Origin: Saccharopolyspora erythraea NRRL 2338
GTDB lineage: Bacteria > Actinomycetota > Actinomycetes > Mycobacteriales > Pseudonocardiaceae
DNA: 64,000 nt
Assembly: GCF_000062885.1 (NCBI RefSeq)
Contig: NC_009142.1
Span: 4,329,584-4,393,583 of the forward strand
Reading direction: 5' to 3'
This document shows, one piece after another, positions 52,164-63,286 of the stretch. The first letter of the stretch is position 1. Each line of letters begins with the position of its first letter. The notes beneath the pieces are model-generated. The model was given only the letters and a program-made list of their open reading frames with translations, had not been told where the DNA came from and ran no database searches. The position numbers and the translations under genes were made by a program.

Positions 52164-55100
52164 TCAGCAGCAGCACCGCCCTGGGACGTATCCCTCGCGG
52201 TGCCACCAGAACCGCTGCTGTCCGAGGTGCTGCGGGACCTCGGCGGCGAAGGTGTGCACCGGAGCCGTGGAGGAGCCCGCCGCGGCGGGCGCGGTGGACG
52301 CGGGCCCGTTCGACAGCAGGCTCTCGACGGTGTGCAGCGCACCTCCGAGCATGACCTGGCGGACGTTGGCGGCGTTGGCGATGTCGGCGAGCGGATCCCC
52401 CTGCACGAAGGCCAGGTCCGCCAGCTTGCCGGCCTCGACCGTGCCCAGGTGCTCGCTCGCGCCCAGCACCCGCGCCCCCCTCCACCGTCGCGCTGCGCAA
52501 CGCCTCGTAGGTGGTGATCCCGTCACGCACCAGGTACTGGGCGTTGAGGTGGTAGTACACGCCGTGCGGCACCAGCGGGCTGTCCGTGCCCAGCGCGACG
52601 TGACCGCCACCGTCGAGGATCCGCCGCACCGTCCGCACCTGCCGCGTCGTGAAGGCCAGGGCCGCCTCCGGACGGTCGGCCACCGCCTCCTGCACCTCCT
52701 CGCGGAACTGCTCGTACATCTGCGGTGGCAGCAGTGCCCGCAGGCGCGGGTCGTCCAGCGCCCAGCCCGCGTGGTGGTACAGCGCGGGGCGGATGCTCAC
52801 CGAGCCGAGGCCGGAGAGCCCGAGCGTCGGCGTGAAGGTCATGCCCGAGCGCACCAGCGGCTCCACCACGTCGTCGTAGGCGTGACCGAGGTGGGTCTCC
52901 TTCTGCCGGCGCAGGTAGCGGCTGGTGCCGCCGTGGTGCTCCACGGCGTCGGCGCCCAGGTTCACCGGCCCGAACAGGTAGTGCGAGGTCACCGGCACGC
53001 CGAGCCGGTGGGCTCCCTCGATCGCGGCCTGCTGCAACGAGTACGGCAACCGGACGTAGGTCTTGACCAGGTCGTGCTCCAGCTCGCTGACCCGCTCGAG
53101 CTCCCTGGCCAGCTCCTCGGGTGTGGTGACCGGACGGTTGCTGTCGTAGTAGACGCGCGAGCCGTCGATGATCTCCCCCGCGGTGAACAGCCTCGGCCCG
53201 ACCCGCTTGCCCGACGCCTGCGCCTCCTTGGCCTCCACCGCGAGGTAGTGGCCGGAACCTGGCGAACGGACCGAGGTCACGCCGAAGGCGAGCCACAGCT
53301 TGGGGATGCTGTTGTTCTCCCACGGCATGTGCTCGTGCGTGGCGATCATCCCCGGCATGACGGTCAGGTCGCGGGCGTCCACGCCGTCGGGACCGAGTGC
53401 CCCACGGCTCGGCACCACCTCGGCGATCCGGTTGCCGCGCACCACGATGTCGACGTCGCGCCGCAGGTTCGGTCCGGTCCCGTCCCAGAGCGCGCCCGCA
53501 CGGATCACCTTGCGGTCCGACGGGGCAGCGGGTCGCCAGGTGAGCCGCATCCGCACCGGCTTCGCGGTGCTCTCGCCGACGCTCACCCGCCGCAGCTTCC
53601 CGTTGGACAGGTAGAGCAGGGTGCGCGAGTCTTCGCTCCAGCTCGGCGAAGCCGCCGTTTCATCCCCGAGCCGGCGGGCCTCACCTGACGGCCGCCCACG
53701 ATCGTCAACACCGGACACCCAGAGGACACCGCCGACGACGAAGGCCATGCTGGTGCCGTCGGGCGAGTAGACCGGGCCGGAGTCGATGCGGTTGGACAGC
53801 GACCGGCCCGGCACGGCGTGGGTGTAGTGCATCTCGCCGGTGGCCAGCTCGACGGTCAGGACCAGGTTCTCGCCCTCCCGGAAGCGCGCGGTGGTGGGGA
53901 CGAACCCGGCCAGGCACACCCGGGTGCCGTCGGCGGAGAAGCTCGGCCTGCCGGGCGCGTTCAGGGGGCCGACGACCTTGCGGACCGCACCACTGGCGAC
54001 GTCCACGGTGTGCACCGAACGGCCGGACAGGAACGCGACCGCGGACCCGTCCGGGCTGAACACCGCTCCGGTCTCGTCGCCTTCCAGGTCCGTCAGCCGC
54101 CTGTCCTGGCCGGTTTCCAGGTCGTGCAGCCAGAGGTCGAGCGTGCCCGCCCGGTCGCCGGCGTAGACCAGCGTCCGGCCGTCCGGCGACCACGCCGGAC
54201 CGGTGTTGTAGCCGCCGTCGGACACCACGGCCTCGGGCTCCTCGCCGTCGCGCACCACCCAGATGTCGCCGAGCGCCTGGAAGGCGACCCGCGTGCCGTC
54301 CGGCGACAGCACGGGGCCGACGATGCCCTTGACCGCGCGGTCGGCGGTGGAGTCGAAGTCCCTGCGCGTCGGCGGTGGAGAGACCTCGCGCACGGAGACC
54401 TCGGCGGTGAACGGGATGTCGCTGCGGGCGCCGCCGAGAGCGCGGCGCCGGATGCGGCCGTCGGCGGTGTAGAGGAGCTCATCGGCCGACAACCACCTGG
54501 CGGAGAACGGGAACACGTCCTCGCCCTCGTCGGAGACGACCTTCCCGTCGAGGACCAGCGCGGTTCCGGACGGCGTCCGGTGCACGTAGCCGAGCCTGCC
54601 GTCGGGCGAGAAGGTCGGGCCGGCGATGTCGCCCTCGGACACGGTGACGAGGGTGCGGCGGTTTCCGTGCGCGTCCACGAGGTCGATCGCCTGCGGGGTG
54701 TCGTCGTCCGACGACGTGAAGGCGATGGCCGAGCCGTCCGGCGTCCACACCGGCTGCGCCTCCTGCGCCGAGCCGCTGGTCCAGGCGGCGATCTCGCCGG
54801 TCGCCAGCGTGAGCACGTGGATCCCGTAGCGGCCGTCCGTCTCGGCGGCGAAGGCGACGCGGGTTCCGTCCGGGGAGAACCGCGGTTCGCGCTGGTCGGT
54901 CGGTCCACTCGTCAGCCGGGTGAGACCCCTGCCGTCCCGGTCGGCCAGGCAGAGGTGGAAGTTTCCGTCCTGATAGGACTGGAAGACGATCCTGCTGCCG
55001 TCCGGGGAGAAATCGGGTTCGGCGGCCTCCTGCAACACGTCGGTCAGGCGGACCGCGGCACCGCCGCCGATGGGGATCGACCAGAGAACGTTCAGCAGGT

Positions 55101-55308
55101 CGACGACCACCGAGCCGGCGCCGGGCGCGACCGCGGCGGAGGCGTTGGTCGCCTGGGTGACCACGACCTCGCGGCTGCCCGGCGCGCCTGGCCGGGCCAG
55201 CGCCACCGGCGCCCCGCCGGCACCGTCCAGGAACCACATCGCACCCACGCCCGCCGCGGCCTGGCCGCCCCTGCGGAACAGAGCTCGCCGTGAAAGATCC
55301 ACACGCAC
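52164..55308 (-). pseudogene. Tat-exported TolB-propeller/amidohydrolase, one-base frameshift near the end
   Basis: About 1047 codons. The Tat signal is SRRALFRRGGQAAAGVGAMW. Residues about 60-600 are TolB/WD-type propeller repeats with recurring FSPDGTRV or WSPDGRTL. From about 620 an imidazolonepropionase-like amidohydrolase follows (MPGMIATHEHMPW with the HxH metal site, HDLVKTYVRLPYS, VTSHYLFGP, ALGTDSPLVPHG). After LRSATVEG, a run of six C at 52475-52480 shifts the frame. With five, the expected ARVLGASEHLGTVEAGKLAD and end at 52164 are restored. As written, the frame runs on to 52075 with a nonsense tail. It may be a true null, a slippage site or a sequence error. The restored C-terminus is Cys-Cys-Cys. 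Confidence 0.85.
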
Positions 55309-55481
55309 CTCCTGTGAGCGACTCCCCCAGCCCAGCGCGCCATGATCGGCCCCGACAGTGTCGGCGGGATGCTTTAGCGATCACAGAGACTGTGTCATTG
55401 ATCACAAGCGGTTGCGCGCCCCGTCACTCGGGCCGGGAGCCACTACCAGAGGGTTTCGCACGTACGCGTGACCAGCGCGAA

Positions 55482-55515
55482 CGACGCCGGACGCGACAGT
55501 GCGCGTCCGGCGTCG
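55482..55515 (-). terminator. Terminator after spo0M
   Basis: A perfect 14-bp inverted repeat (55482-55495 with 55502-55515; CGACGCCGGACGCG) with a 6-base loop lies about 90 bases past the Spo0M stop on the minus strand, before the amidohydrolase start. The rest of the 296-base gap (55309-55604) holds GATCACAGAGACTGTGTCAT-type symmetrical DNA at 55379-55400 and no gene. Confidence 0.82.
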
Positions 55516-55604
55516 CATGGCGGGCCGGTGTGCCCTACGGGCGGTGGTGGTTTCGCTCCGCTCGCCGGAACACCCGCGAGCACGCCGTCGTCGAGAACGA
55601 CCCG

Positions 55605-56564
55605 CTAGCCCTCGTCGCCCTCGAAGAAGTCCCCGACCTCGTCGACGACCTCGCCGAGCACCATGCCGCCGACGATGCCCGCGGCGGCACCGGCCGCCGC
55701 TCCGGCGATCACGCCGCCCATACCCGCACCGTGGTGGCCGTGGTGGTGGTCGTGACTGCCGTGCTGATGGTGACCGTGCGGCATGGCGTGCCTGCGCTCG
55801 GCGACCTGCGCGAGCCACTCGTCGATGCGGGCGGCCCAGTCGATGTGCTCGGCTTCCTCGTAACCGGCGTGGAAGCGCCCGAACGCGTCGTGCGAGGGCG
55901 TGAAGAAACCGCCGCGCTTGTCGGCCTCCAGCACCACGTCCAACCCGTGCGGCCCGGCGACGAAGGTCAGCTCGACCTCGTTGACCCGTCCCGCGTACTG
56001 GCCGGGCGGGTGGAACTCGATCTCCTGGTAGAACGGCAGCTCCTGGTGCACGCCGTGCAGGCGGCCGTGCTCGAGGTCGGCGTGCTTGAAGTGGAAGCCC
56101 AGCCGGGAGAACGCCTCCAGCACGCGCTCCTGCGCGGGCAGCGGATGCACCGAGACCGGGTCCAGGTCGCCCTTGTCGACCGCCTTGGCCACCGACAGCT
56201 CGGTGCGCACGCCGAGGGTCATGCCGTGCAGGTGCCGGCCGTAGAACTCGGTCACCGGCGCCTCCAGCGGCACCGGGAACTCGAACGGGATCACCCGGTC
56301 CTCGCCCTCGGCCAGCTCGAATCGGCCCGCCACCACGACGCGGTGGAACTCGACGAACGCGTCGCCGTCGTGGCCGCCGTGTTCGGTCTCGATCCGGGTG
56401 ACCAGGCCGAGCGCGACGTGCTCGATGGTGACCGCCTGGGAACCGCCGGTGATGCGCACCTCCCCGGTGAGGACCTCACCAGGGCGGGTGCCGGGGTGGT
56501 GGAGCACCGTGTCCACCGAGGGGCCTCCGATGCCGAGCGCCCCGAGCAACTTCTTGAAGACCAT
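55605..56564 (-). CDS. Sporulation-control protein Spo0M family
   Basis: 319 residues. The arrestin-like Spo0M domain spans about 1-230: MVFKKLLGALGIGGPSVDTV, GGSQAVTIEHVALGLVTRIE, VIPFEFPVPLEAPVTEFYG, LSVAKAVDKGDLDPVSVHPL. The C-terminus has a His-rich stretch (HGHHQHGSHDHHHGHH), then a Gly/Ala-rich helix (GGVIAGAAAGAAAGIVGGMV) that may touch a membrane. Family members affect sporulation and cell-cycle phosphorelay in Bacillus; the role in actinomycetes is unclear. ATG 56564 starts the conserved part. Confidence 0.9.
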   Translation of the reverse strand: MVFKKLLGALGIGGPSVDTVLHHPGTRPGEVLTGEVRITGGSQAVTIEHVALGLVTRIETEHGGHDGDAFVEFHRVVVAGRFELAEGEDRVIPFEFPVPLEAPVTEFYGRHLHGMTLGVRTELSVAKAVDKGDLDPVSVHPLPAQERVLEAFSRLGFHFKHADLEHGRLHGVHQELPFYQEIEFHPPGQYAGRVNEVELTFVAGPHGLDVVLEADKRGGFFTPSHDAFGRFHAGYEEAEHIDWAARIDEWLAQVAERRHAMPHGHHQHGSHDHHHGHHGAGMGGVIAGAAAGAAAGIVGGMVLGEVVDEVGDFFEGDEG

Positions 56565-56780
56565 CTGCCGGTCCGTTCCTTTCCTGCCGTTCCCGCCACC
56601 ACGGTGGCTTCCGAGGTCGATCAGCGGTGGCGGTGCCACGCGGGAGCGCGGCTCCGCTGATCACCGCCCACCGGTCCAACGCGGGTCGGCGGCGGCTGGT
56701 TCCGAACCGCGCGACCGCGGTGCGTGATCATCACGACACAACCGGAACGGGTGAACCCCGGCAGGTGCGGCGGAAAAGAC

Positions 56781-56816
56781 CGCGGGCGGGGCCTCCCGGA
56801 GGAGACCCCGCCCGCG
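56781..56816 (-). terminator. Terminator of the gltBD operon
   Basis: An 11-bp perfect stem (56781-56791 with 56806-56816; CGCGGGCGGGG) with an inner CCTCCCGGAGG hairpin lies 20 bases after the gltD stop on the minus strand. Confidence 0.85.
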
Positions 56817-56835
56817 GGTGTTCAGTCGAACGGAC

Positions 56836-58287
56836 TCAGACCAGCGGCCGGTCCGTCGGCGCGATCGGCGCGGGCAGCACCTCGCGCTCGGTCAGGTAGC
56901 GGTCCACCCCGGCCGCCGCCGAGCGGCCCTCCGAGATGGCCCACACGATCAGCGACTGGCCCCGGCCCATGTCACCCGCGGTGAACACACCGTCCACAGT
57001 GGTCATGAACGAGTCGTCGCGGGCGACGTTGCCGCGCTCGTCGAGCTCCACGCCGAGCTCCTCGAGCAGACCGGCACGCTCCGGGCCGACGAAGCCCATC
57101 GCCAGCAGCGCCAGGTCGCACGGCACCTCCTGCTCGGTGCCCTCCACGGGGACGAACCTGCCGTCCTCGCGGCGGACCTCCACCAGCCGAAGCGCCCGGA
57201 CGCGGCCCTGCTCGTCACCCAGGAACTCCTGGGTGTTGACCGAGAACAGCCGCTCGCCGCCCTCCTCGTGCGCCGAGGACACCCGGTAGATCATCGGGTA
57301 GGTCGGCCACGGCTGGTGCTCCGGCCTGGTCGAGGGCGGGGTGGGCATGATCTCCAGCTGCGTCACCGACGCCGCGCCCTGCCGGTGCGCCGTGCCCACG
57401 CAGTCGGCGCCGGTGTCACCGCCGCCGATGACCACCACGTGCTTGCCCTCGGCGTTGATGGGCGAGCGCCCGAGGTCGCCCTCCTGCACCTTGTTGGCCA
57501 GCGGCAGGAACTCCATCGCCTGGTGCACGCCGTCGAGCTCCCGGCCGGTGATGGGCAGGTCCCTGGCCTGCGTGGAGCCGCCGGCGAGCACCACCGCGTC
57601 GAACTCCGCGCGCAGCTGCTCGACGGTGACGTCCACGCCGACGTTGACCCCGGCGCGGAACTCGGTGCCTTCCGCGCGCATCTGCCCGAGCCTGCGGTCC
57701 AGCCGGTGCTTCTCCATCTTGAACTCGGGGATGCCGTAGCGCAGCAGACCCCCGATGCGGTCGGCCCGCTCGAAGACCACCACGTCGTGGCCGACCCGCG
57801 TGAGCTGCTGCGCGGCGGCGAGGCCGGCCGGGCCGGAGCCGACCACGGCGACCTTCCTGCCGGTCCGGGTGGCCGGGGGCTGGGGCTGGACCCAGCCCTC
57901 GTCCCACGCCCGGTCGACGATCTCGATCTCGACCTGCTTGATGGTCACCGGGTCGGAGTTGATGCCGACCACGCACGCCGCCTCGCACGGGGCGGGGCAC
58001 AACGTCCCGGTGAACTCCGGGAAGTTGTTGGTGGCGTGCAGGCGCTCGGCGGCGTCGCGCCAGTCGTCGCGCCACACCAGGTCGTTCCACTCCGGGATCA
58101 GGTTGCCCAGCGGACAGCCCTGGTGGCAGAACGGGATGCCGCAGTCCATGCACCGGCCGGCCTGCTTGCGGACCGTGCCGGAGTCGAAGTCCTGGTAGAC
58201 CTCGCGCCAGTCGAGCAGGCGCAGGTCCACCGGACGGCGCTGCGGCGTCTCCCGCTGGGTCGTCAGAAAGCCCTTGGGGTCAGCCAT
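56836..58287 (-). CDS. gltD: Glutamate synthase small subunit
   Basis: 483 residues. The N-terminal Fe-S region has [20 protein letters not shown] and PCEAACVVG, eight cysteines for two 4Fe-4S clusters. FAD binding is at [24 protein letters not shown] binding at [19 protein letters not shown], and the C-terminal FAD block is [20 protein letters not shown]. It passes electrons from NADPH to GltB. ATG 58287 overlaps the gltB end by 8 bases, so the subunits are coupled. Confidence 0.96.
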   Translation of the reverse strand: MADPKGFLTTQRETPQRRPVDLRLLDWREVYQDFDSGTVRKQAGRCMDCGIPFCHQGCPLGNLIPEWNDLVWRDDWRDAAERLHATNNFPEFTGTLCPAPCEAACVVGINSDPVTIKQVEIEIVDRAWDEGWVQPQPPATRTGRKVAVVGSGPAGLAAAQQLTRVGHDVVVFERADRIGGLLRYGIPEFKMEKHRLDRRLGQMRAEGTEFRAGVNVGVDVTVEQLRAEFDAVVLAGGSTQARDLPITGRELDGVHQAMEFLPLANKVQEGDLGRSPINAEGKHVVVIGGGDTGADCVGTAHRQGAASVTQLEIMPTPPSTRPEHQPWPTYPMIYRVSSAHEEGGERLFSVNTQEFLGDEQGRVRALRLVEVRREDGRFVPVEGTEQEVPCDLALLAMGFVGPERAGLLEELGVELDERGNVARDDSFMTTVDGVFTAGDMGRGQSLIVWAISEGRSAAAGVDRYLTEREVLPAPIAPTDRPLV

Positions 58288-61200
58288 GAGCGGCCTCCAT
58301 GATCGCCTCGTTCACGTCGCGGCCGTCCCGCTCGGCGGCCGACCGCGCCGCGAGCACCCGCTTGAAGTCCTTCGGCATGACCTTGCCGAAGCGCTCGACG
58401 GCGCTGTCCCAGTCCGCCAGCAGCTCCCTGGCGACCTGCGACTCGGTCTGCTCGAAGTGCCTGCGCAGCCGGTCGGTGAGGAACTCGCGGTCGGCCTCGT
58501 CGAGCGGGTCGACGTCGACCATCTCGTGGTTGACCCGCTGCGGGTCGAGGTCCAGCACGTAGGCGATGCCGCCGGACATGCCCGCGGCGAAGTTGCGCCC
58601 CGTGCCGCCGAGGATCACCACGCGGCCACCGGTCATGTACTCGCAGCCGTGGTCGCCGACGCCCTCGACGACGGCCGTGGCCCCGGAGTTGCGGACGCAG
58701 AAGCGCTCGCCCACCACACCGCGCACGAACAGCTCACCGCCGGTCGCGCCGTAGAGCAGCACGTTGCCCGCGATGACGTTGTGCTCGGCGGCGAAGGACG
58801 CCGAAGCCTCCGGGCGCACCACGATCCGGCCACCGGAGAGGCCCTTGCCGACGTAGTCGTTGGCGTCGCCCAGCAGCCGCAGCGTGATGCCGCGCGGCAG
58901 GAAGGCGCCGAAGGACTGGCCGGCGGAACCGGTGAAGGTGACGTCGATGGTGTCGTCCGGCAGGCCCTCGCCGCCCCACCGCCGGGTCAGCTCGGAACCG
59001 AGCATGGTGCCGACGGTGCGGTTGACGTTGCGCACCGGCATGTCCAGCCGGACCGGCGTGCCTTCCTTCAGCGCGCCTTCGCAGAGCTGGATCAGGGTGT
59101 TGTCCAGCGCCTTCTCCAGCCCGTGGTCCTGCTCGACGACCTGGTGGCGGGCCGCGCCGGGCTCCAGCTCGGGCACGTGGGTGATCGGCGCGAGGTCCAG
59201 GTTCTCGGACTTCCAGTGCCGCACCGCGGCCTCGGTGTCGATCAGCTCGGCGTGCCCGACGGCCTCGGCCACCGAGCGGAAACCGAGCTGGGCCAGGTAC
59301 TCCCGGACCTCCTGGGCGACGAACTCGAAGAAGTTGACGACGTACTCGGCCTTGCCGTCGAACTTCGCCCGCAGCTGCGGGTTCTGGGTGGCCACGCCGA
59401 CCGGGCAGGTGTCGAGGTGGCAGACCCGCATCATGATGCAGCCCGACACCACCAGCGGCGCGGTGGCGAAACCGAACTCCTCGGCACCCAGCAGCGCCGC
59501 GACCACCACGTCGCGACCGGTCTTGAGCTGCCCGTCGGTCTGCACCACGATCCGGTCGCGCAGCTTGTTGGCCAGCAGCGTCTGCTGCGTCTCGGCCAGG
59601 CCGAGCTCCCACGGGCCACCGGCGTGCTTGATCGACGACAGCGGCGAGGCACCCGTGCCGCCGTCGTGACCGGAGATGAGCACGACGTCGGCGTGGGCCT
59701 TGCTCACGCCCGCCGCGACCGTGCCGACACCGACCTCGGAGACCAGCTTCACGTGGATGCGGGCCTTCGGGTTGGCGTTCTTCAGGTCGTGGATGAGCTG
59801 GGCGAGGTCCTCGATCGAGTAGATGTCGTGGTGCGGCGGCGGCGAGATCAGCCCGACGCCCGGCGTCGAGTGCCTCGTCTTGGCCACCCACGGGTACACC
59901 TTGTGGCCCGGGAGCTGGCCGCCCTCGCCGGGCTTGGCGCCCTGGGCCATCTTGATCTGGATGTCGTCGGCGTTGACCAGGTACTCGCTGGTCACACCGA
60001 AGCGGCCGGAGGCGACCTGCTTGATCGCCGAGCGCCGCGAGTCGCCGTTGGCGTCCGGGGTGAACCGGTCGGCGTCCTCACCGCCCTCACCGGTGTTGGA
60101 CTTGCCGCCCAGCCGGTTCATGGCGATGGCCAGCACCTCGTGCATCTCCTGGGAGATGGAGCCGTAGGAGATGGCACCCGTGGCGAACCGCTTGACGATC
60201 TCCGAGACCGGCTCGACCTCCTCGATCGGCACCGGCTTGCGCACGCCCTCGCGGAACTTGAACAGCCCGCGCAGCGTCATCAGGTCCTTCGACTGATCGT
60301 CGACGGCCTTGGTGTATTCCTTGAAGATCTCGTAGCGCCCGCTGCGCGTGGAGTGCTGGAGCTTGAACACCGTCTTCGGGTTGAACAGGTGCGGGTCGCC
60401 CTCGCGCCGCCACTGGTACTCACCGCCGACGTGCAGCGTGCGGTGCGGTGCCTGCACGCCGTCGGACGGGTAGGCCCTGCGGTGCCGCTCGGCGATCTCC
60501 CCGGCCAGCACGTCGAAGCCCACGCCGCCGAGGCGGGAGGTGGTGCCGGTGAAGCACTTGTCCACGACCTCCTCGCCGAGCCCGATCGCCTCGAAGATCT
60601 GGGCACCGGTGTAGGAGGCCACAGTGGAGACGCCCATCTTGGACATGGTCTTGCGCACGCCCTTGCCCAGCGCCTTGATCAGGTTCGCCGTCGCCTGCCT
60701 GGCGTCGGCGTCCTTGATCACGCCACCGCGAACCAGGTCCTCGACGCTGGCCATCGCGACGTACGGGTTAACGGCGGCGGCCCCGTAACCGATGAGCAGA
60801 GCGACATGGTGGACCTCGCGGACGTCGCCGGCCTCGACGACCAGCCCGACCTGGGTGCGCTTCTTCTCGCGCACCAGGTGGTGGTGCACCGCACCCGTGG
60901 CCAGCAGCGACGGGATCGGCGCGTGCTCGGCGTCGGCGGCGCGGTCGGACAGCACCAGCACGTGCGCGCCGGCGTCGACGGCTTCCGAGACCTCCTCGCA
61001 GATCTCGTCCAGCCGCTCACGCAGCGCCTGCCCGCCGCCTGCGACGTCGTAGGTCAACCGGATCGTCGCGGGGTGCAGCCCCGGGCGGTCGCCGTCGTCG
61101 TCGATGTGCACGATCTTGGCGAGCTGGTCGTTGTCCAGCACCGGGAACGGCAGCACCAGCTGGCGGCACGCGTCGGGGTCGTGGTCGAGCAGGTTGTGCT

Positions 61201-62851
61201 CGGGCCCGACGTGGGTGCTCAGCGAGGTGACCAGTTCCTCGCGGATCGCGTCCAGCGGCGGGTTGGTGACCTGGGCGAACAACTGCGTGAAGTAGTCGAA
61301 CAACTGCCGCGGGCGCTTGGAGAACGCCGCGAACGGCACGTCGTTGCCCATCGAGCCGATCGGCTCGGCACCGCTGGTGGCCATCGGCTTGAGCAGCACA
61401 CCCAGCTCCTCCTGGGTGTAGCCGAATACCTGCTGGCTGTGCACCAGGGATGCGTGCGAGGGCAGCTCGCGCTCGCGGTCGGGCAGGTCCTCCAGGTGCA
61501 CGACGCCCTCGTCGAGCCATTCCCGGTAGGGGTGCTCGGCCGCAAGCTGCCCCTTGATCTCCTCGTCGTCGATGATGCGCCCGGCATCGGTGTCGACCAG
61601 GAACATGCGGCCCGGCTGCAGCCGGCCCTTGCGCACGATGCGCTCGGACTCGACGTCGAGCACGCCGACCTCGCTGGCCAGCACGACCAGGCCGTCCTCG
61701 GTCACCCAGTAACGGCCCGGACGCAGACCGTTGCGGTCCAGCACCGCCCCGATCTGGGTGCCGTCGGTGAAGGCGACCAGGGCGGGGCCGTCCCACGGCT
61801 CCATCAGGTAGTTGTGGAACTCGTAGAAGGCGCGCCGGGCCGGGTCCATCTCGGCGTGGTTCTCCCACGCCTCCGGGATCATCATCAGCACCGCGTGCGG
61901 CAGGCTGCGCCCGCCCAGGTGCAGCAGCTCCAGCACCTCGTCGAAGGTCGCCGAGTCGCTGGCGTCCGGCGTCGCGATCGGGTAGAGCCGCTGCAGGTCA
62001 CCGGGGATCAGGTCGGTGGCGAGCATGCTCTCCCGGGTGCGCATCCAGTTCCGGTTGCCGCGCATGGTGTTGATCTCACCGTTGTGCGCGATGAACCGGT
62101 ACGGGTGCGCCAGCGGCCACGACGGGAACGTGTTGGTCGAGAACCGGCTGTGCACCAGGCCGATGGCGCTGGCGAAGCGCTCGTCGCCCAGGTCGGGGTA
62201 GAACGCCGGGAGCTGCGCCTCGGTCAGCATCCCCTTGTAGACGATGGTGCGCGCCGACAGGCTCGGGAAGTACACGTCGGCCTCGTGCTCGGCGCGCTTG
62301 CGCACGCAGAAGGCCCGGCGCTCGAACTGCAGGGCCGTCTCGCCCGCCGCGTCGGGCCCGGCCGCCTCGCCGTGTCCGAGGAAGAGCTGCCGGAACGAGG
62401 GCATGACCTCGCGCGCCGCCCAGCCCGCGCACGACGGGTCGGTGGGCACCTCGCGCCAGCCGAGGATCCGCAGTCCCTCTTCGGACACGATCCGCTCGAT
62501 CAGCGCCACGGCCTCGGCCGCGGCCTGCTCGTCGGCGGGCAGGAACGCGGTACCCACCGCGTAGGCGCCCTCCTCCGGCAGCTCGAAGGGCACCGTTGAG
62601 CGGAAGAAGGCGTCCGGGATCTGGGTCAGCAGGCCGACACCGTCGCCGGTGTCGGGATCGGCGCCCTTGGCGCCACGGTGCTCCAGGTTCCGCAGCGCCG
62701 TCAGTGCTTTGCCGACCAGGTCATGACTGCGTCGTCCGCGCAGGTCGGCCACGAACGCGACACCGCAGGCGTCGCGGTCGTTGGCGGGGTCGTAGAGCCC
62801 CCGCGCTTCGGCGCCACGCTGCGCCGCTCTCACATGGTGGGAATTAGGCAT
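58280..62851 (-). CDS. gltB: Glutamate synthase large subunit
   Basis: 1523 residues. After a 28-residue propeptide the class II amidotransferase starts at Cys29 ([13 protein letters not shown]), which should become the N-terminal nucleophile. [17 protein letters not shown] follows. The FMN/synthase domain includes [19 protein letters not shown] and [20 protein letters not shown]; the 3Fe-4S cluster is in [20 protein letters not shown]; the C-terminal GXGXG beta-helix is [14 protein letters not shown]. It makes glutamate from glutamine and 2-oxoglutarate. ATG 62851 has GGGGAGG 5 bases upstream; upstream frame is not conserved. Confidence 0.96.
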   Translation of the reverse strand: MPNSHHVRAAQRGAEARGLYDPANDRDACGVAFVADLRGRRSHDLVGKALTALRNLEHRGAKGADPDTGDGVGLLTQIPDAFFRSTVPFELPEEGAYAVGTAFLPADEQAAAEAVALIERIVSEEGLRILGWREVPTDPSCAGWAAREVMPSFRQLFLGHGEAAGPDAAGETALQFERRAFCVRKRAEHEADVYFPSLSARTIVYKGMLTEAQLPAFYPDLGDERFASAIGLVHSRFSTNTFPSWPLAHPYRFIAHNGEINTMRGNRNWMRTRESMLATDLIPGDLQRLYPIATPDASDSATFDEVLELLHLGGRSLPHAVLMMIPEAWENHAEMDPARRAFYEFHNYLMEPWDGPALVAFTDGTQIGAVLDRNGLRPGRYWVTEDGLVVLASEVGVLDVESERIVRKGRLQPGRMFLVDTDAGRIIDDEEIKGQLAAEHPYREWLDEGVVHLEDLPDRERELPSHASLVHSQQVFGYTQEELGVLLKPMATSGAEPIGSMGNDVPFAAFSKRPRQLFDYFTQLFAQVTNPPLDAIREELVTSLSTHVGPEHNLLDHDPDACRQLVLPFPVLDNDQLAKIVHIDDDGDRPGLHPATIRLTYDVAGGGQALRERLDEICEEVSEAVDAGAHVLVLSDRAADAEHAPIPSLLATGAVHHHLVREKKRTQVGLVVEAGDVREVHHVALLIGYGAAAVNPYVAMASVEDLVRGGVIKDADARQATANLIKALGKGVRKTMSKMGVSTVASYTGAQIFEAIGLGEEVVDKCFTGTTSRLGGVGFDVLAGEIAERHRRAYPSDGVQAPHRTLHVGGEYQWRREGDPHLFNPKTVFKLQHSTRSGRYEIFKEYTKAVDDQSKDLMTLRGLFKFREGVRKPVPIEEVEPVSEIVKRFATGAISYGSISQEMHEVLAIAMNRLGGKSNTGEGGEDADRFTPDANGDSRRSAIKQVASGRFGVTSEYLVNADDIQIKMAQGAKPGEGGQLPGHKVYPWVAKTRHSTPGVGLISPPPHHDIYSIEDLAQLIHDLKNANPKARIHVKLVSEVGVGTVAAGVSKAHADVVLISGHDGGTGASPLSSIKHAGGPWELGLAETQQTLLANKLRDRIVVQTDGQLKTGRDVVVAALLGAEEFGFATAPLVVSGCIMMRVCHLDTCPVGVATQNPQLRAKFDGKAEYVVNFFEFVAQEVREYLAQLGFRSVAEAVGHAELIDTEAAVRHWKSENLDLAPITHVPELEPGAARHQVVEQDHGLEKALDNTLIQLCEGALKEGTPVRLDMPVRNVNRTVGTMLGSELTRRWGGEGLPDDTIDVTFTGSAGQSFGAFLPRGITLRLLGDANDYVGKGLSGGRIVVRPEASASFAAEHNVIAGNVLLYGATGGELFVRGVVGERFCVRNSGATAVVEGVGDHGCEYMTGGRVVILGGTGRNFAAGMSGGIAYVLDLDPQRVNHEMVDVDPLDEADREFLTDRLRRHFEQTESQVARELLADWDSAVERFGKVMPKDFKRVLAARSAAERDGRDVNEAIMEAAHG

Positions 62852-62950
62852 CGGTCCTCCCCGTCGCCAGGCCGCGGGCCGCGCGAGGGCGGAGTCACTC
62901 GACGCGTGCCCGCAAGAACCTTTCGGGCACTGACAAAAGGATGCGCCGTT

Positions 62951-63013
62951 GCACTCTCGGTCAGTTTGAGGCACTCTACATAGCGAGCGTCCGGAAAGCT
63001 ACCGTTAAGTAAC
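62951..63013 (-). promoter_or_regulatory. gltB upstream region
   Basis: The 435-base gap 62852-63286 holds no gene. GCACTCT occurs at 62951-62957 and 62971-62977, 20 bases apart. On the minus strand GTTAC (63009-63013), 6 bases, GTAGC (62998-63002) loosely matches half of a GlnR-type site (GTNAC-N6-GNAAC). The AT-rich TTAAGTAACACGAGTTAATA at 63005-63024 is the best promoter area. Confidence 0.3.
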
Positions 63014-63286
63014 ACGAGTTAATAACGCGTGAGCGGTCCCACCCAATGGGAGCAACGGCGGCGACCCCGCTGACCTCGCGAAATTCCGGCCGTCCGCAGT
63101 CCACACGCGACTCCGCAACCCCCGGGTCCGTGGCGTGGTTCACGATCACCTTGTGGGCGCGGCGAAACACACGCTACCGGGCGCCCGCGCGAAGCGCGAA
63201 CCGCAGGGTGACGCGCCCCACAAACCCCTGGCGCCACTCGGATGCCGACACCCGCCAGTCCACAGTCGACCGGTCACGGCCCGGAT

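Noticed and set aside
58274-62599. A 1441-codon open frame on the plus strand opposite gltB
   Set aside because: It is an antisense shadow caused by high GC codon bias; it has no family motifs, and the minus strand encodes an intact glutamate synthase.
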